This document shows positions 39,174 through 49,151 of a stretch of DNA of 64,000 nt, in pieces. Each line of letters opens with the position of its first letter. Position 1 is the stretch's first letter. The notes under the pieces are model-generated. The model saw nothing but the letters and a program-made list of their open reading frames with translations, had not been told where the DNA came from and ran no database searches. Source of the stretch: Marinobacterium lutimaris (lineage in GTDB: Bacteria > Pseudomonadota > Gammaproteobacteria > Pseudomonadales > Balneatricaceae). The translations under genes were made by a program, and so were the position numbers. Location: contig NZ_FNVQ01000002.1 of NCBI RefSeq assembly GCF_900108065.1, positions 682,001 through 746,000 of the forward strand, written 5' to 3'.

Positions 39174-39650
39174 TTAGTCGGGGAGATAGGCCAACAGCCC
39201 CTCAAGCGCCTGTATTACGGCCTGTCGGCGCACGGTCTCGCGGTCACCATGAAAAAAACTCAAGCAGGTAACCGTGGGTTTTCCCCGTACCGCCCAGGCC
39301 AGCCAGACAGTGCCTACCGGCTTCTCTTTCGAGCCGCCATCGGGACCGGCAATTCCGCTGATCGCCACCGAGATATCGGCGCTGGAATTAGCCAGGGCGC
39401 CTTCGGCCATCTGCGTGACCACGGGCTCGCTTACCGCGCCATACTGCTCCAGCGTTTCCGCTTTCACCCCCAGCATCCGCTGCTTGGCATCGTAGGAATA
39501 GCTGACAAAGCCTCCCTCAAACCAGGCCGAGCTGCCCGGAATCGCTGTCAGCGCTTCAGCCACCCAACCGCCAGTGCAGGATTCGGCAGTCACCGCCGAC
39601 GCCCCGGCCTTCAAAAGTGCTTCTCCAACACTGCGCGCCAGTGCTTCCAT
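39174..39650 (-). CDS. pncC: Nicotinamide-nucleotide amidase PncC (CinA C-terminal domain)
   Basis: It hydrolyses nicotinamide mononucleotide to nicotinate mononucleotide in pyridine-nucleotide recycling. At 158 residues it is the stand-alone CinA C-terminal domain. The active-site region is AVTAESCTGGWVAEALTAIP, followed by GSSAWFEGGFVSYS and the ISGIAGPDGGSKEKPVGTVW signature. It lies just upstream of recA on the same strand, a common gammaproteobacterial order. Confidence 0.95.
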   Translation of the reverse strand: MEALARSVGEALLKAGASAVTAESCTGGWVAEALTAIPGSSAWFEGGFVSYSYDAKQRMLGVKAETLEQYGAVSEPVVTQMAEGALANSSADISVAISGIAGPDGGSKEKPVGTVWLAWAVRGKPTVTCLSFFHGDRETVRRQAVIQALEGLLAYLPD

Positions 39651-39786
39651 ACGTCCCCCATCTTGTTCTGATTATCCGCCGCACTTCTCTGTGTTGTTAT
39701 TTATGCGGCTGTATTTATAAGACTTTAGTCGAACCAGTATATAAGCCGTGTATCGTATGACCAGCCCCGATTGGGCTCAGCCGCCA

Positions 39787-39803
39787 GATTACATTTTTGT
39801 CAT
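39787..39803 (+). promoter_or_regulatory. Operator-like motif upstream of the metal-response regulator
   Basis: GATTACATTTTTGTCAT shares GATTACAT-N4-GT-N-AT with the site at 42386-42402 upstream of the CopK-like gene. It lies 59 bases before the regulator start. It is a probable binding site for the regulator itself (inference). Confidence 0.5.
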
Positions 39804-39861
39804 TGTGACCACGACCACAGTATTTGCTGGCAAAATAATATCCAGCGGAGGACTGGCTTAG

Positions 39862-40545
39862 ATGAAGATACTGATCGTCGAAGATGAGGAAAAAACCGGC
39901 AGCTATTTAAAGCAGGGGCTCAGCGAGTCCGGCTACGTGATCGATCTCGCCACCCGCGGCCTCGATGGGCTGCACCTGGCGACCACCGAAGAGTACGACC
40001 TGATCGTGCTCGATATCATGCTGCCAGAGATAAACGGCTGGCACATTCTGGAAGCGCTGCGTAAACGGGGTGACGAAACCGCCGTGATTATTCTCAGTGC
40101 CCGGGACCAGGTTGAGGACCGTGTCAAAGGCCTGGAGCTAGGCGCCGACGATTACCTGGTAAAACCTTTCGCGTTTTCCGAACTGCTGGCCCGTATCCGC
40201 AACGTACTGCGCCGCAGCCAGCAAAACGCCGAGCCCACGACGCTGACCATCGCCGACCTGGAGGTGGACATGATCGCACGCCGGGTCACCCGCGCCGGGC
40301 AGCGCATCAACCTGACCGCCAAGGAATATACCCTGCTGGAGTTCCTGCTGCGCCGACGCGGCAAGGTGCTGTCACGCTCTCTGATCGCCTCCCAGGTCTG
40401 GGACATGAACTTCGACAGCGATACCAACATCATCGAGGTAGCGATCCGCCGCCTGCGCAGCAAGATCGATGACCCCTTTCCCACCAAACTGATCCACACC
40501 CAGCGCGGTATGGGTTACGTGATGGATGAACCAGACGCACCATGA
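39862..40545 (+). CDS. Heavy-metal response regulator, CusR/CopR type
   Basis: A 227-residue OmpR-family regulator. The receiver (residues 1-115) has [20 protein letters not shown], the phospho-acceptor aspartate in [13 protein letters not shown], and the lysine in [14 protein letters not shown]. The winged-helix domain (~130-222) has [20 protein letters not shown] and ends GMGYVMDE. The LKQGLSE-GY segment is typical of the CusR/CopR/IrlR copper and heavy-metal subfamily. It overlaps the kinase start by 4 bases. The linked CopK-like gene favours copper as the signal. Confidence 0.9.
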   Translation: MKILIVEDEEKTGSYLKQGLSESGYVIDLATRGLDGLHLATTEEYDLIVLDIMLPEINGWHILEALRKRGDETAVIILSARDQVEDRVKGLELGADDYLVKPFAFSELLARIRNVLRRSQQNAEPTTLTIADLEVDMIARRVTRAGQRINLTAKEYTLLEFLLRRRGKVLSRSLIASQVWDMNFDSDTNIIEVAIRRLRSKIDDPFPTKLIHTQRGMGYVMDEPDAP

Positions 40546-41912
40546 CCTCGCTCACCGGCCGACTGACGCTGCTTTTTATCCTCGTATTCACCGTTATGTT
40601 CACCGTGCTGGGCCTGATCATTCAGCACAACGTCGAGCAGGAGTTCGAAAAACAGGACTTCAAGCAGCTGGATGACAAACTGCATACCGCAGCCGGACTG
40701 GTGACAAACCTGCAGGCCAGCGGTAAATGGACTCTTGTGGACAAGATCATGGACACTGCACTCGGTGCCCACGACAACATCATGATCCGCATCGAAACCA
40801 CCGCCGGGGACACAATTTTCAGTGACCGTCCCTTTAGCTCGCCGTTCGATAACAACAGTCTGCTCGATAAACCCGGCCATACCGAGCACCTGAGCTGGCG
40901 CTCGGACGATCAAGAGTACCGGGGTGCCGCGCTGGCGATGTATGAACCTAAGTCGGTGATTATTTCGGTGGCGATGGACACCAGCCGTCAATCATCCTTC
41001 CTCGATCACTTTTCCACCCGCCTGCTCGAGGTGATGCTCTGGGCAACCCTGTGCAGCGGCTTTCTCGCCTGGTGGGTCTCCCGCCAGGGATTGGCTCCAC
41101 TGCGCAGCATGGGCAGCAGCGCCAAGCAGATTACCGCCTCACACCTGGATGTTCGGGTGCCGCTGGAGCGGATGCCGTTTGAGCTGCATAACCTGACGCT
41201 GGAGCTCAACCGCATGTTCGATCGGCTGCAGGACTCCTTTAACCGGCTCAACAACTTCTCCTCCGATCTCGCCCATGAACTGCGCAGCCCGATCAGCAAC
41301 CTGACCACCCAGATGCAGGTATCCCTGTCGCAGCAACGCAGCGCCGAAGAGTATCGGGATGTGCTTGCATCCAACCTGGAAGAGCTCGACAAGCTCTCCC
41401 GCATGATCGCGGACATGCTGTTTCTGGCAAAAGCGGAAAACGGCATGGAGCTGCCATCCAGCGAGGAGATCAGGCTGGAGCAGGAGGTCGAAAAGCTGTT
41501 TGAGTTTTATGAGGCCCTGGCGGAAGACCGGGAAATCACCCTGGCAACCAGCGGCAGCGGCACGATCAGCGGTGACCGCATCATGGTCGACCGGGCGATC
41601 AGTAACCTGCTCTCAAACGCCATGCGCCACACCTACAAGGATGGCAGGATCGATGTGGATATTTCCACACACCAGGACAACGTCAGGATCAGTATCAGCA
41701 ACGACGGCGACCTGATTCCTCAAGCCGATATCCCCTACCTGTTTGATCGCTTCTACCGCGGTGATCGCTCCCGCAGTCACAGCGGCAACGAGAGCACCGG
41801 GCTTGGTCTGTCGATCACCCAGGCGATCATCAAGGCGCATAACGGCAGTATCGAAGTGACCTCTGACGATGAGGGCACCTGCTTCATCCTGATCTTTCCC
41901 TCTATCCAATAA
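40542..41912 (+). CDS. Heavy-metal sensor histidine kinase, CusS type
   Basis: A 456-residue inner-membrane kinase. TM1 is residues ~8-28 and TM2 ~155-175, with a periplasmic sensor between them. A HAMP domain follows (~178-230). The phosphorylated histidine lies in [16 protein letters not shown]. The ATP-binding domain has [13 protein letters not shown] and the [15 protein letters not shown] glycine box. The layout matches the CusS/IrlS heavy-metal kinase family. Its ATG overlaps the regulator stop, so the two are translationally coupled. Confidence 0.9.
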   Translation: MTSLTGRLTLLFILVFTVMFTVLGLIIQHNVEQEFEKQDFKQLDDKLHTAAGLVTNLQASGKWTLVDKIMDTALGAHDNIMIRIETTAGDTIFSDRPFSSPFDNNSLLDKPGHTEHLSWRSDDQEYRGAALAMYEPKSVIISVAMDTSRQSSFLDHFSTRLLEVMLWATLCSGFLAWWVSRQGLAPLRSMGSSAKQITASHLDVRVPLERMPFELHNLTLELNRMFDRLQDSFNRLNNFSSDLAHELRSPISNLTTQMQVSLSQQRSAEEYRDVLASNLEELDKLSRMIADMLFLAKAENGMELPSSEEIRLEQEVEKLFEFYEALAEDREITLATSGSGTISGDRIMVDRAISNLLSNAMRHTYKDGRIDVDISTHQDNVRISISNDGDLIPQADIPYLFDRFYRGDRSRSHSGNESTGLGLSITQAIIKAHNGSIEVTSDDEGTCFILIFPSIQ

Positions 41913-41976
41913 GCGCCTCGCGGCTGGCTCTCAAACCCTGAGCTGGTCGTTCAAAACCGTCCAAGGCATCACGCAT

Positions 41977-42013
41977 AAAAAAGACCTCTTCCCCATAAGG
42001 GAAAGAGGCCTTT
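41977..42013. terminator. Bidirectional terminator
   Basis: Long stem AAAGACCTCTTCCC / GGGAAAGAGGCCTTT between the convergent kinase and CopK-like genes. T-rich tracts lie on both sides. Confidence 0.85.
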
Positions 42014-42040
42014 GGTGCCTGTCGCTGAGAGCCGGATGGC

Positions 42041-42313
42041 TCAATCAACGTTGCGCAGCAGCTCGATATGACGAACGCGCGCGATCTCGTTACCCACCAT
42101 GGTGATCTCTTTACCGGTGGTAGTGGTCAGGGTTGAACCTTCTTCCACTGATTTAACCAGACCAAATTCGTTTTCCACACCCATTTTGCCGTCGTCGAAT
42201 ACATAAAGGGTTCCACCATCCTGCAGGGCGTAATGTTCAACCGGCTGAAGACCGGCAAACGCAGCAGAGCTCATCAGGGCAAAACCAGCGGCAATCAATG
42301 TCTGTTTAATCAT
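42041..42313 (-). CDS. CopK-like periplasmic protein
   Basis: The ATG at 42313 has GGAG upstream and gives a 90-residue precursor with a signal peptide (MIKQTLIAAGFALMSSAAFA); upstream in-frame starts lack one. The mature part aligns with CopK of Cupriavidus metallidurans: ALQDGGTLYVFDDGKMG, then GKEITMVGNEIARV. From memory, CopK binds Cu(I) through Met28, 38, 44 and 54. Here those positions are Val, Val, Leu and Met, so metal binding may be altered. It is convergent with the metal-sensing two-component genes, and its upstream palindrome matches theirs. Confidence 0.75.
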   Translation of the reverse strand: MIKQTLIAAGFALMSSAAFAGLQPVEHYALQDGGTLYVFDDGKMGVENEFGLVKSVEEGSTLTTTTGKEITMVGNEIARVRHIELLRNVD

Positions 42314-42385
42314 CGTCTTAATCTCCTTGAGTAACTGTTCGAGAGCCATGGTACGACCGCGCCACTTACTCAAAGCTGACATGAA

Positions 42386-42402
42386 GATTACATGACCGTA
42401 AT
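42386..42402 (-). promoter_or_regulatory. Palindromic operator upstream of the CopK-like gene
   Basis: ATTAC-N6-GTAAT inverted repeat, 74 bases upstream of the start. The plus-strand form GATTACATGACCGTAAT matches the site upstream of the response regulator. Confidence 0.5.
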
Positions 42403-42479
42403 GTTAATCGAACGCCGCTATAACAAGGGTTAAGGAGTTAAGAATAAAGAGGTGGATCGAGAAGAAGAGGATCAGACGC

Positions 42480-42507
42480 GAAAAACAGAAGCCTCCGCAC
42501 GGAGGCT
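42480..42507 (-). terminator. Terminator of the pyrimidine transporter operon
   Basis: Perfect 8-bp stem AGCCTCCG/CGGAGGCT, followed on the minus strand by TCTGTTTTT. It lies about 20 bases after the binding-protein gene. Confidence 0.85.
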
Positions 42508-42528
42508 CCCGTTTAGCTCAGGCGTTAA

Positions 42529-43539
42529 TTAAAGGCCCGATTTTTCATACACTTCATGAGTCCAGGCACCTTCCGGTTTCTTGGTGATAACCGGGGCGGA
42601 GTCGCCGCTCAGCAGGATATCCACAGTACGGTCGAAGGCAGCCGGATCCAGGTAGCCGATCTCTTTCGGGTTACCTTCCAGCAGCTTGGCCACTTCCTTC
42701 GCCATGCGGATCTGGTGATCTTCGGTCTGGGCGCCGGTATCGTCATACTCCAGTACGATCTCGGCGGCTTCTTCCGGATGCTCGGCGGCGTATTTCCAGC
42801 CTTTCACCGAGGCTTTCAGGAAGCGCGCCAGCTTGTCGACCATTTCCGGGTCAGCCAACTTCTCTTCGGTGGTGTAGAGGCCGTCTTCCAGCATCGCCAC
42901 GCCCTGATCTTCATAGCTGAATACGGTCAGCTCTTCCGGCGTCAGACCGCCATCAAGTACCTGACCATACTCGTTGTAGTTCATGGTAGAGACGCAGTCC
43001 GCCTGGCCCTGGAAGATCGGGTCCACGTTGAAGCCCTGCTTCAGCACGGTGACTCCGCCTTCGCTGCCATCGGTGGCGATGCCCAGCTTGGACATCCACG
43101 CCAGGAACGGATACTCGTTACCGAAGAACCAGACACCCAGGGTTTTATCCACCACGTCCATCGGCTGTTCGATACCGGAGTCTTTCAGGCAGGTCAGCAT
43201 CATACCGGACTTGTTGAAGATCTGGCCGATGTTTACCAGCGGCAGCCCTTTTTCGCGGGATGCCAGCGCCGCCGGCATCCACTCCACGATCACGTCGGCA
43301 CCGCCACCGGCGATAACCTGCGGCGGCGCGATATCCGGGCCGCCCGGTTTCACGGTCATATCCAGGCCTTCCTCTTCATAGAAGCCCTTTTCCAGCGCCA
43401 CGTAGTAACCACCGAACTGCGCCTGGGTCACCCACTTCAGCTGCAGCGTCAGCGGGTCCGCCGCCTGCGCAGAGACAGTGGAGAGCGCCGAAAAAGCCAG
43501 CGTACATCCTGCAATCAGAGAACTGATGTTTTTCTTCAT
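42529..43539 (-). CDS. NMT1/THI5-like ABC transporter substrate-binding protein
   Basis: A 336-residue periplasmic protein. The ATG at 43539 has AGGAG nine bases upstream, and its signal peptide ends near VSAQA. The mature start LTLQLKWVTQAQFGGYYVAL and the FYEEEGLDMTVKPGGPDI segment are typical of NMT1/THI5-like proteins, which bind pyrimidine precursors or related rings. It is the last gene of an operon with two permeases, an ATPase and dihydropyrimidinase. Uptake of uracil, thymine or a hydantoin-like compound is therefore likely (inference). Confidence 0.9.
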   Translation of the reverse strand: MKKNISSLIAGCTLAFSALSTVSAQAADPLTLQLKWVTQAQFGGYYVALEKGFYEEEGLDMTVKPGGPDIAPPQVIAGGGADVIVEWMPAALASREKGLPLVNIGQIFNKSGMMLTCLKDSGIEQPMDVVDKTLGVWFFGNEYPFLAWMSKLGIATDGSEGGVTVLKQGFNVDPIFQGQADCVSTMNYNEYGQVLDGGLTPEELTVFSYEDQGVAMLEDGLYTTEEKLADPEMVDKLARFLKASVKGWKYAAEHPEEAAEIVLEYDDTGAQTEDHQIRMAKEVAKLLEGNPKEIGYLDPAAFDRTVDILLSGDSAPVITKKPEGAWTHEVYEKSGL

Positions 43540-43637
43540 CCTGTGTAGCTCCTGCTTTGACAAACCGTGTTTTGGCTGTTTGATTTAAAACCCGTTTTTC
43601 TAACCCTGTTTACTAAGCACTGCTTTACGAAGAACGT

Positions 43638-44636
43638 TTAACCGGCAGCCCGTGTTGAGGGGTGCCAGAATGTCAGCTTGCGCTCCAGCAGCGCCAGCAG
43701 GCCGTAACTGATCGAGCCGGCCAGGGCAGCAACCAGAATCGTCGCCCAGACCATATCCATGTTCATGCGCCCCACCTCGGTGGAGATGCGAAAGCCCATG
43801 CCCACAATCGGCGTACCGAAAAACTCCGCGACGATGGCGCCGATCAGCGCCAGCGTGGAGTTGATCTTTAGCGCGTTGAAGATGAACGGCAGCGCCGCCG
43901 GCAACTGCACATACCAGAGCGTCTGGCGACGGTTGCCGGCATAGGTGTGCAGCAGATTCAGGTGCAGGTTGTCGCTGGCATGCAGCCCGGCCAGGGTGTT
44001 CACCAACATCGGGAAGAAGGTCATGATCACCACCACCGCCGCCTTGGACTGCCAGTCGAAGCCGAACCACATCACCATGATCGGCGCGATACCGACGATA
44101 GGGATCGACGACATGATATTGCCGATCGGCATCAGCCCCTTCTGCAGAAACGGGCTGCGATCGATCAGCAGTGCGACGACAAAGCCGCTACCGCAGCCGA
44201 TCAGCCAGCCGGCCAGCACAGCCTTGAGCCAGGTCTGGGCAAAATCCTTGGCCAGGGTTTCAAGCTCGGAAAAGAAGGTGATGCCGATGGTGCCCGGCGC
44301 CGGCAAGAGTACCGAAGGCACCGCGAAACCTGTGCAGATCAGCTGCCAGAGTACCAGCAGCAGCACGGCGAACAGCGTCGGTACCGCCAGGTTCACGGCC
44401 CGCACCGCTGCTTTCGATTCCAGCCGGTCGCCCAGGGCGGTCAGTTGCTCCATGGCAAACCAGCCACCCAGCAGCATCAGCGGAATCAGCACCAGCCAGA
44501 TCGGCTGACGGTTGTAGGCACCGGGCTCACCGCCGGTTATCCAGAGGCTGAGAAGCAGCGCCGCAGCACCTGCTGCGATCAACACCAACCGGCCCACCGG
44601 CGCACTCTGCGTATTAACAGTCATAGCGGAGGTCAT
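43638..44636 (-). CDS. ABC transporter permease, pyrimidine-type
   Basis: A 332-residue inner-membrane permease of the BPD family (NitT/TauT/SsuC type), longer than usual because of two extra N-terminal helices (~18-65). The EAA-like loop reads GLHASDNLHLNLLHTYAGNR. Its ATG overlaps the neighbouring permease stop by 4 bases. With the second permease it probably forms a heterodimer. Confidence 0.9.
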   Translation of the reverse strand: MTSAMTVNTQSAPVGRLVLIAAGAAALLLSLWITGGEPGAYNRQPIWLVLIPLMLLGGWFAMEQLTALGDRLESKAAVRAVNLAVPTLFAVLLLVLWQLICTGFAVPSVLLPAPGTIGITFFSELETLAKDFAQTWLKAVLAGWLIGCGSGFVVALLIDRSPFLQKGLMPIGNIMSSIPIVGIAPIMVMWFGFDWQSKAAVVVIMTFFPMLVNTLAGLHASDNLHLNLLHTYAGNRRQTLWYVQLPAALPFIFNALKINSTLALIGAIVAEFFGTPIVGMGFRISTEVGRMNMDMVWATILVAALAGSISYGLLALLERKLTFWHPSTRAAG

Positions 44637-45514
44637 GCGGCGATCCCCATACGTCGATTGATCTTGCGCTCCATCATGCCGACCAGCGCTACCAGCACGG
44701 CACCGAGCACCGCGGCGACCACCAGAGCCGCCCAGATCTGTACCGTCTGGCCATAGTAGGAACCGCTGAGCAGTCGAGCCCCAAGACCACCCTGAGCACC
44801 GGTGGGCAACTCAGCGACGATGGCGCCCACCAGTGAGGCGGCGATGGCGATCTTCAGGCTGGCAAAGAGGTACGGCAGCGCCGTGGGCCAGCGCAGCTTC
44901 CAAAAGAACTCACCGGGCTTGGCACTGTAGGTGGCCAGCAGCTCCATATGCAGTTTGTCCGGCGCCCTCAGCCCTTTCACCATGCCGATAGTGACCGGGA
45001 AGAAGGAGAGGTACATGGAGATGATCGCCTTGGGCACCAGGCCAGTGAAGTTCAGCGCCCCCAGCACCACGATGATCATCGGCGCAATGGCGAGAATCGG
45101 AATCGTCTGCGAGGTAATCACCCAGGGCATCAGGCTGCGCTCCAGGGTACGGTTATGCACTATGCCGATGGCCAGCACGATGCCGAGCAGGCCGCCCATC
45201 AGGAAGCCGAGCAGCGTTGAAGAGAGCGTGATCGCCGAGTGATAAACCAGCGAGCGCTTGGAATCCACGGCGGTATCGAAGATCGACTTATACAGCTCAG
45301 CACCGATCTGGTCCGGCGTCGGCAGCATCGGCCTTTTCATCGAATAGGCGTCGGCCACCAGCTGGCTGAAATTCCAATCGATATTGCGCCGCTCATAGCC
45401 GTTGATCAGCTGATCGCTGTTGAGCCAGAGTGCCCCGGCATACCAGAGCAGCAGCAGCGCCAACACCATTAATGTCAGCGCGGCGGCCTGACTTTTGTGA
45501 AACGACTTGAACAT
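44633..45514 (-). CDS. ABC transporter permease, pyrimidine-type
   Basis: A 293-residue permease. I chose the ATG at 45514 (MFKSFHKSQAAALTL) behind a G-rich site; the frame runs on upstream without a membrane start. It shows about six helices and the EAA loop GLRAPDKLHMELLATYSAKP. It lies 13 bases after the ATPase gene. Confidence 0.9.
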   Translation of the reverse strand: MFKSFHKSQAAALTLMVLALLLLWYAGALWLNSDQLINGYERRNIDWNFSQLVADAYSMKRPMLPTPDQIGAELYKSIFDTAVDSKRSLVYHSAITLSSTLLGFLMGGLLGIVLAIGIVHNRTLERSLMPWVITSQTIPILAIAPMIIVVLGALNFTGLVPKAIISMYLSFFPVTIGMVKGLRAPDKLHMELLATYSAKPGEFFWKLRWPTALPYLFASLKIAIAASLVGAIVAELPTGAQGGLGARLLSGSYYGQTVQIWAALVVAAVLGAVLVALVGMMERKINRRMGIAA

Positions 45515-45527
45515 CGATCCGCCCCCG

Positions 45528-46361
45528 TCAGTTGATGCGATGATCGTTGGCCAGTGCTTCACGCACTTCCTGCGCCAGCGCGATAAATTCCGGGCTCTCC
45601 CGATCCTCAAGGGTGCGTACCCGCGGCAGCGGGCTCTTGATGATCTTGGCGATCCGCCCCGGTCGCGGCGACATCACCACGATATGAGTCGAGAGCAGCA
45701 CCGCTTCGGGGATCGAGTGGGTCACGAACACCACGGTCTTGCGGGTCTCGCGCCAGATCTTCAGCAGCTCCAGGTTGAGGTGATCGCGGGTAATCTCATC
45801 GAGAGCGCCAAAGGGCTCATCCATCAGCAAAAGTTCCGGCTCGAAACTCAGCGCACGGGCGATGGAGGCCCGCTGCTGCATACCGCCGGATAGCTGCCAG
45901 GGAAACTTCTTGTGGAAATCGCCCAGGCCCACCAGCTCCAGGTACTTATCCACATGGCGCTGTTGCTGCTCCTTGCTCATGCCGAAGATCTCCAGCGGCA
46001 CCTTGCAGTTACCGGCGATGGTGCGCCAGGGAAACAGCCCCGGCGCCTGGAACACGTAACCGTAAAGACGGTTCAGGCGGGCATCCTCCGGCGAGGTACC
46101 GTCCACCTGGATCGAGCCTTCGGTCTGCCGCTCCAGATCGGCGATAACCCGCAGCAGCGTGGTCTTGCCGCAGCCCGACGGGCCGATAAAGGAGACGAAA
46201 TCCCCGGCGTGAATATCCAGGTTGATGTGCGACAGCGCGTTCACCGGCCCGTCGTTGGTCTCGAACACCAGCGACAGGTCATCGATGGCGATGATCTTGC
46301 GGGCCTCTTCCTTCGCCCTCTCGGGACTTGAAGCGGGCTGCGTGTTTACCATCATATCCAT
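45528..46361 (-). CDS. ABC transporter ATPase, pyrimidine-type
   Basis: A 277-residue ATPase of the NitT/TauT/SsuB class. The ATG at 46361 follows GGAGGAAACA, and the ORF upstream of it is not coding. Walker A is GPSGCGKTT, the Q-loop is YVFQAPGLFPW, the signature is LSGGMQQR, Walker B is LLLMDEPFGALDE, and the switch histidine lies in FVTHSIPEA. It is the second gene after hydA. Confidence 0.94.
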   Translation of the reverse strand: MDMMVNTQPASSPERAKEEARKIIAIDDLSLVFETNDGPVNALSHINLDIHAGDFVSFIGPSGCGKTTLLRVIADLERQTEGSIQVDGTSPEDARLNRLYGYVFQAPGLFPWRTIAGNCKVPLEIFGMSKEQQQRHVDKYLELVGLGDFHKKFPWQLSGGMQQRASIARALSFEPELLLMDEPFGALDEITRDHLNLELLKIWRETRKTVVFVTHSIPEAVLLSTHIVVMSPRPGRIAKIIKSPLPRVRTLEDRESPEFIALAQEVREALANDHRIN

Positions 46362-46401
46362 TGTTTCCTCCAACTCTTTCCTCCTGATCAGGGCGCACTG
46401 C

Positions 46402-47883
<1,482 letters not shown>

Positions 47884-47895
47884 CTATGCAATAGC

Positions 47896-47911
47896 TTGAC
47901 CAACTGGACAA
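47896..47911 (-). promoter_or_regulatory. RutR-like operator upstream of hydA
   Basis: TTGACCAACTGGACAA differs from the RutR consensus TTGACCA-NN-TGGTCAA at one base. It lies 52 bases upstream of the hydA start. The gap 47845-48166 also holds a second box and a CTGACCGGTCAG palindrome (47994-48005), and no gene that I can support. Confidence 0.85.
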
Positions 47912-48065
47912 GAGGTTAGTACAGAAAGCGATCAACCCATTGAAAAGATAAGGGTATTTTTATGAAAGAAAACTGTTCAACCAGCCAACAGAGCTGACCG
48001 GTCAGTTAGAAAAGCGCGAGCTATATGAGCAGATAATGAGCGGGAGGAACCGTATTGGTGCACTT

Positions 48066-48081
48066 TTGACCAGCTGGTTAA
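48066..48081. promoter_or_regulatory. Second RutR-like operator
   Basis: TTGACCAGCTGGTTAA matches the RutR consensus except for one base. It lies between the end of the regulator gene and hydA, about 220 bases upstream of hydA and away from any obvious start. Confidence 0.65.
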
Positions 48082-48166
48082 AAGATGAAGAGGCCAGAAA
48101 TGCTCAGCTGAGTTTAGAAAGCGTTATCGAGACAGCCAAGGCAAGGAAAAGCAAGGCAGATAGCGT

Positions 48167-48820
48167 TCACACCATTTTGACGCCGCAGCCTTTCAGCACC
48201 AGCCTGGTGAGCAGCTCGATGGCGTTATCGAAGTCATCGTCGGTGAGCTCTTCGCGGCCCAGCAACACCTTCATCTGCAAGGCAAAATCGGCGTAGGACT
48301 GAGTCGATGCCCAGAGCGTGAACAGCAGGTGTTCGGGATTCACCGGGTCCATCCAGCCCTTGGCGATCCAGGCGCGGAACACCGCCACGGTATCGTCGAA
48401 CTGACGCTTCAGCGGGCCTTCCAGCTCTTCGCGCACATAGGGTGCACCATGCAGGATCTCGGCGGCGAAGATCTTGGAGGCATCGGGAAAATCGCGGGAC
48501 TGACGCAGCTTACGCACTATATAGCCGCGCAACGCCTCACGGGGATGATCCTCGGCGTGCAGGTCATGCATCGCCTCCATCCATAATTCCAGGATCCGCT
48601 TCAATACCGCGCGGTAGAGGCCTTCCTTGGATTTGAAATAGTAGAGCACGTTGGGCTTGGGCAGGCCCGCCGCCTCGGCAATAGAAGAGACCGTGGTGCC
48701 GGAAAAGCCGTTATCGGCGAACTGTTTCTCCGCCGCTTTGACTATCTGGTCAATGTTTTCCTGCCGGATTTCGGTCAACGGCCGGCGTGTGCGTTTGGCC
48801 GCTTTTTTCTTCTCGATCAT
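48167..48820 (-). CDS. TetR-family regulator, RutR-like
   Basis: A 217-residue regulator. The N-terminal helix-turn-helix has GFSGTTVSSIAEAAGLPKPN and VLYYFKSKEGLYRAVL. The C-terminal domain (FRAWIAKGWMDPVNPEHLLF, LWASTQSYADFA) closely follows E. coli RutR, which senses uracil and thymine. Its position between hydA and preTA, with RutR-type boxes on both sides, supports control of both units. The effector is inferred from the family. Confidence 0.88.
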   Translation of the reverse strand: MIEKKKAAKRTRRPLTEIRQENIDQIVKAAEKQFADNGFSGTTVSSIAEAAGLPKPNVLYYFKSKEGLYRAVLKRILELWMEAMHDLHAEDHPREALRGYIVRKLRQSRDFPDASKIFAAEILHGAPYVREELEGPLKRQFDDTVAVFRAWIAKGWMDPVNPEHLLFTLWASTQSYADFALQMKVLLGREELTDDDFDNAIELLTRLVLKGCGVKMV

Positions 48821-49071
48821 CTTTTATCCACCCAATACAGCGACAGGCATGCGCAGGAATCGATGCCCGCATGGACCTCCAAGGTTGCACCAGTATGGTA
48901 CCCAGACTCTGAGTTAAGCGCCAATTGAGGACCAATCCAAGCTTTTATCCACAGTTTTTTTGTTTTGCGCTTATCCACCGTCGCAAACAAAAAGTCTTAT
49001 TTTTTATCGGTGAATATTCTTTTTCATTCACAGACTTAGCTCAAAAAACCACCAGCGGGAAAGCTCATCTT

Positions 49072-49087
49072 CTGACCGTGCGGTCAA
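49072..49087 (+). promoter_or_regulatory. RutR-like operator upstream of preTA
   Basis: CTGACCGTGCGGTCAA keeps the TGACC/GGTCA arms of the RutR site. It lies 65 bases upstream of preT and opposite the regulator gene. Nothing else is recognised in 48821-49071. Confidence 0.7.
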
Positions 49088-49151
49088 AAGATGGCACAGC
49101 CTCTGCATTACCGGATGACCGAATTACAACGAAGAAAGAGGCTGTCACAGC

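Noticed and set aside
43947-44756. 269-codon plus-strand frame
   Set aside because: It is antisense to the permease genes; composition is His/Gln/Arg-rich as in shadow frames.
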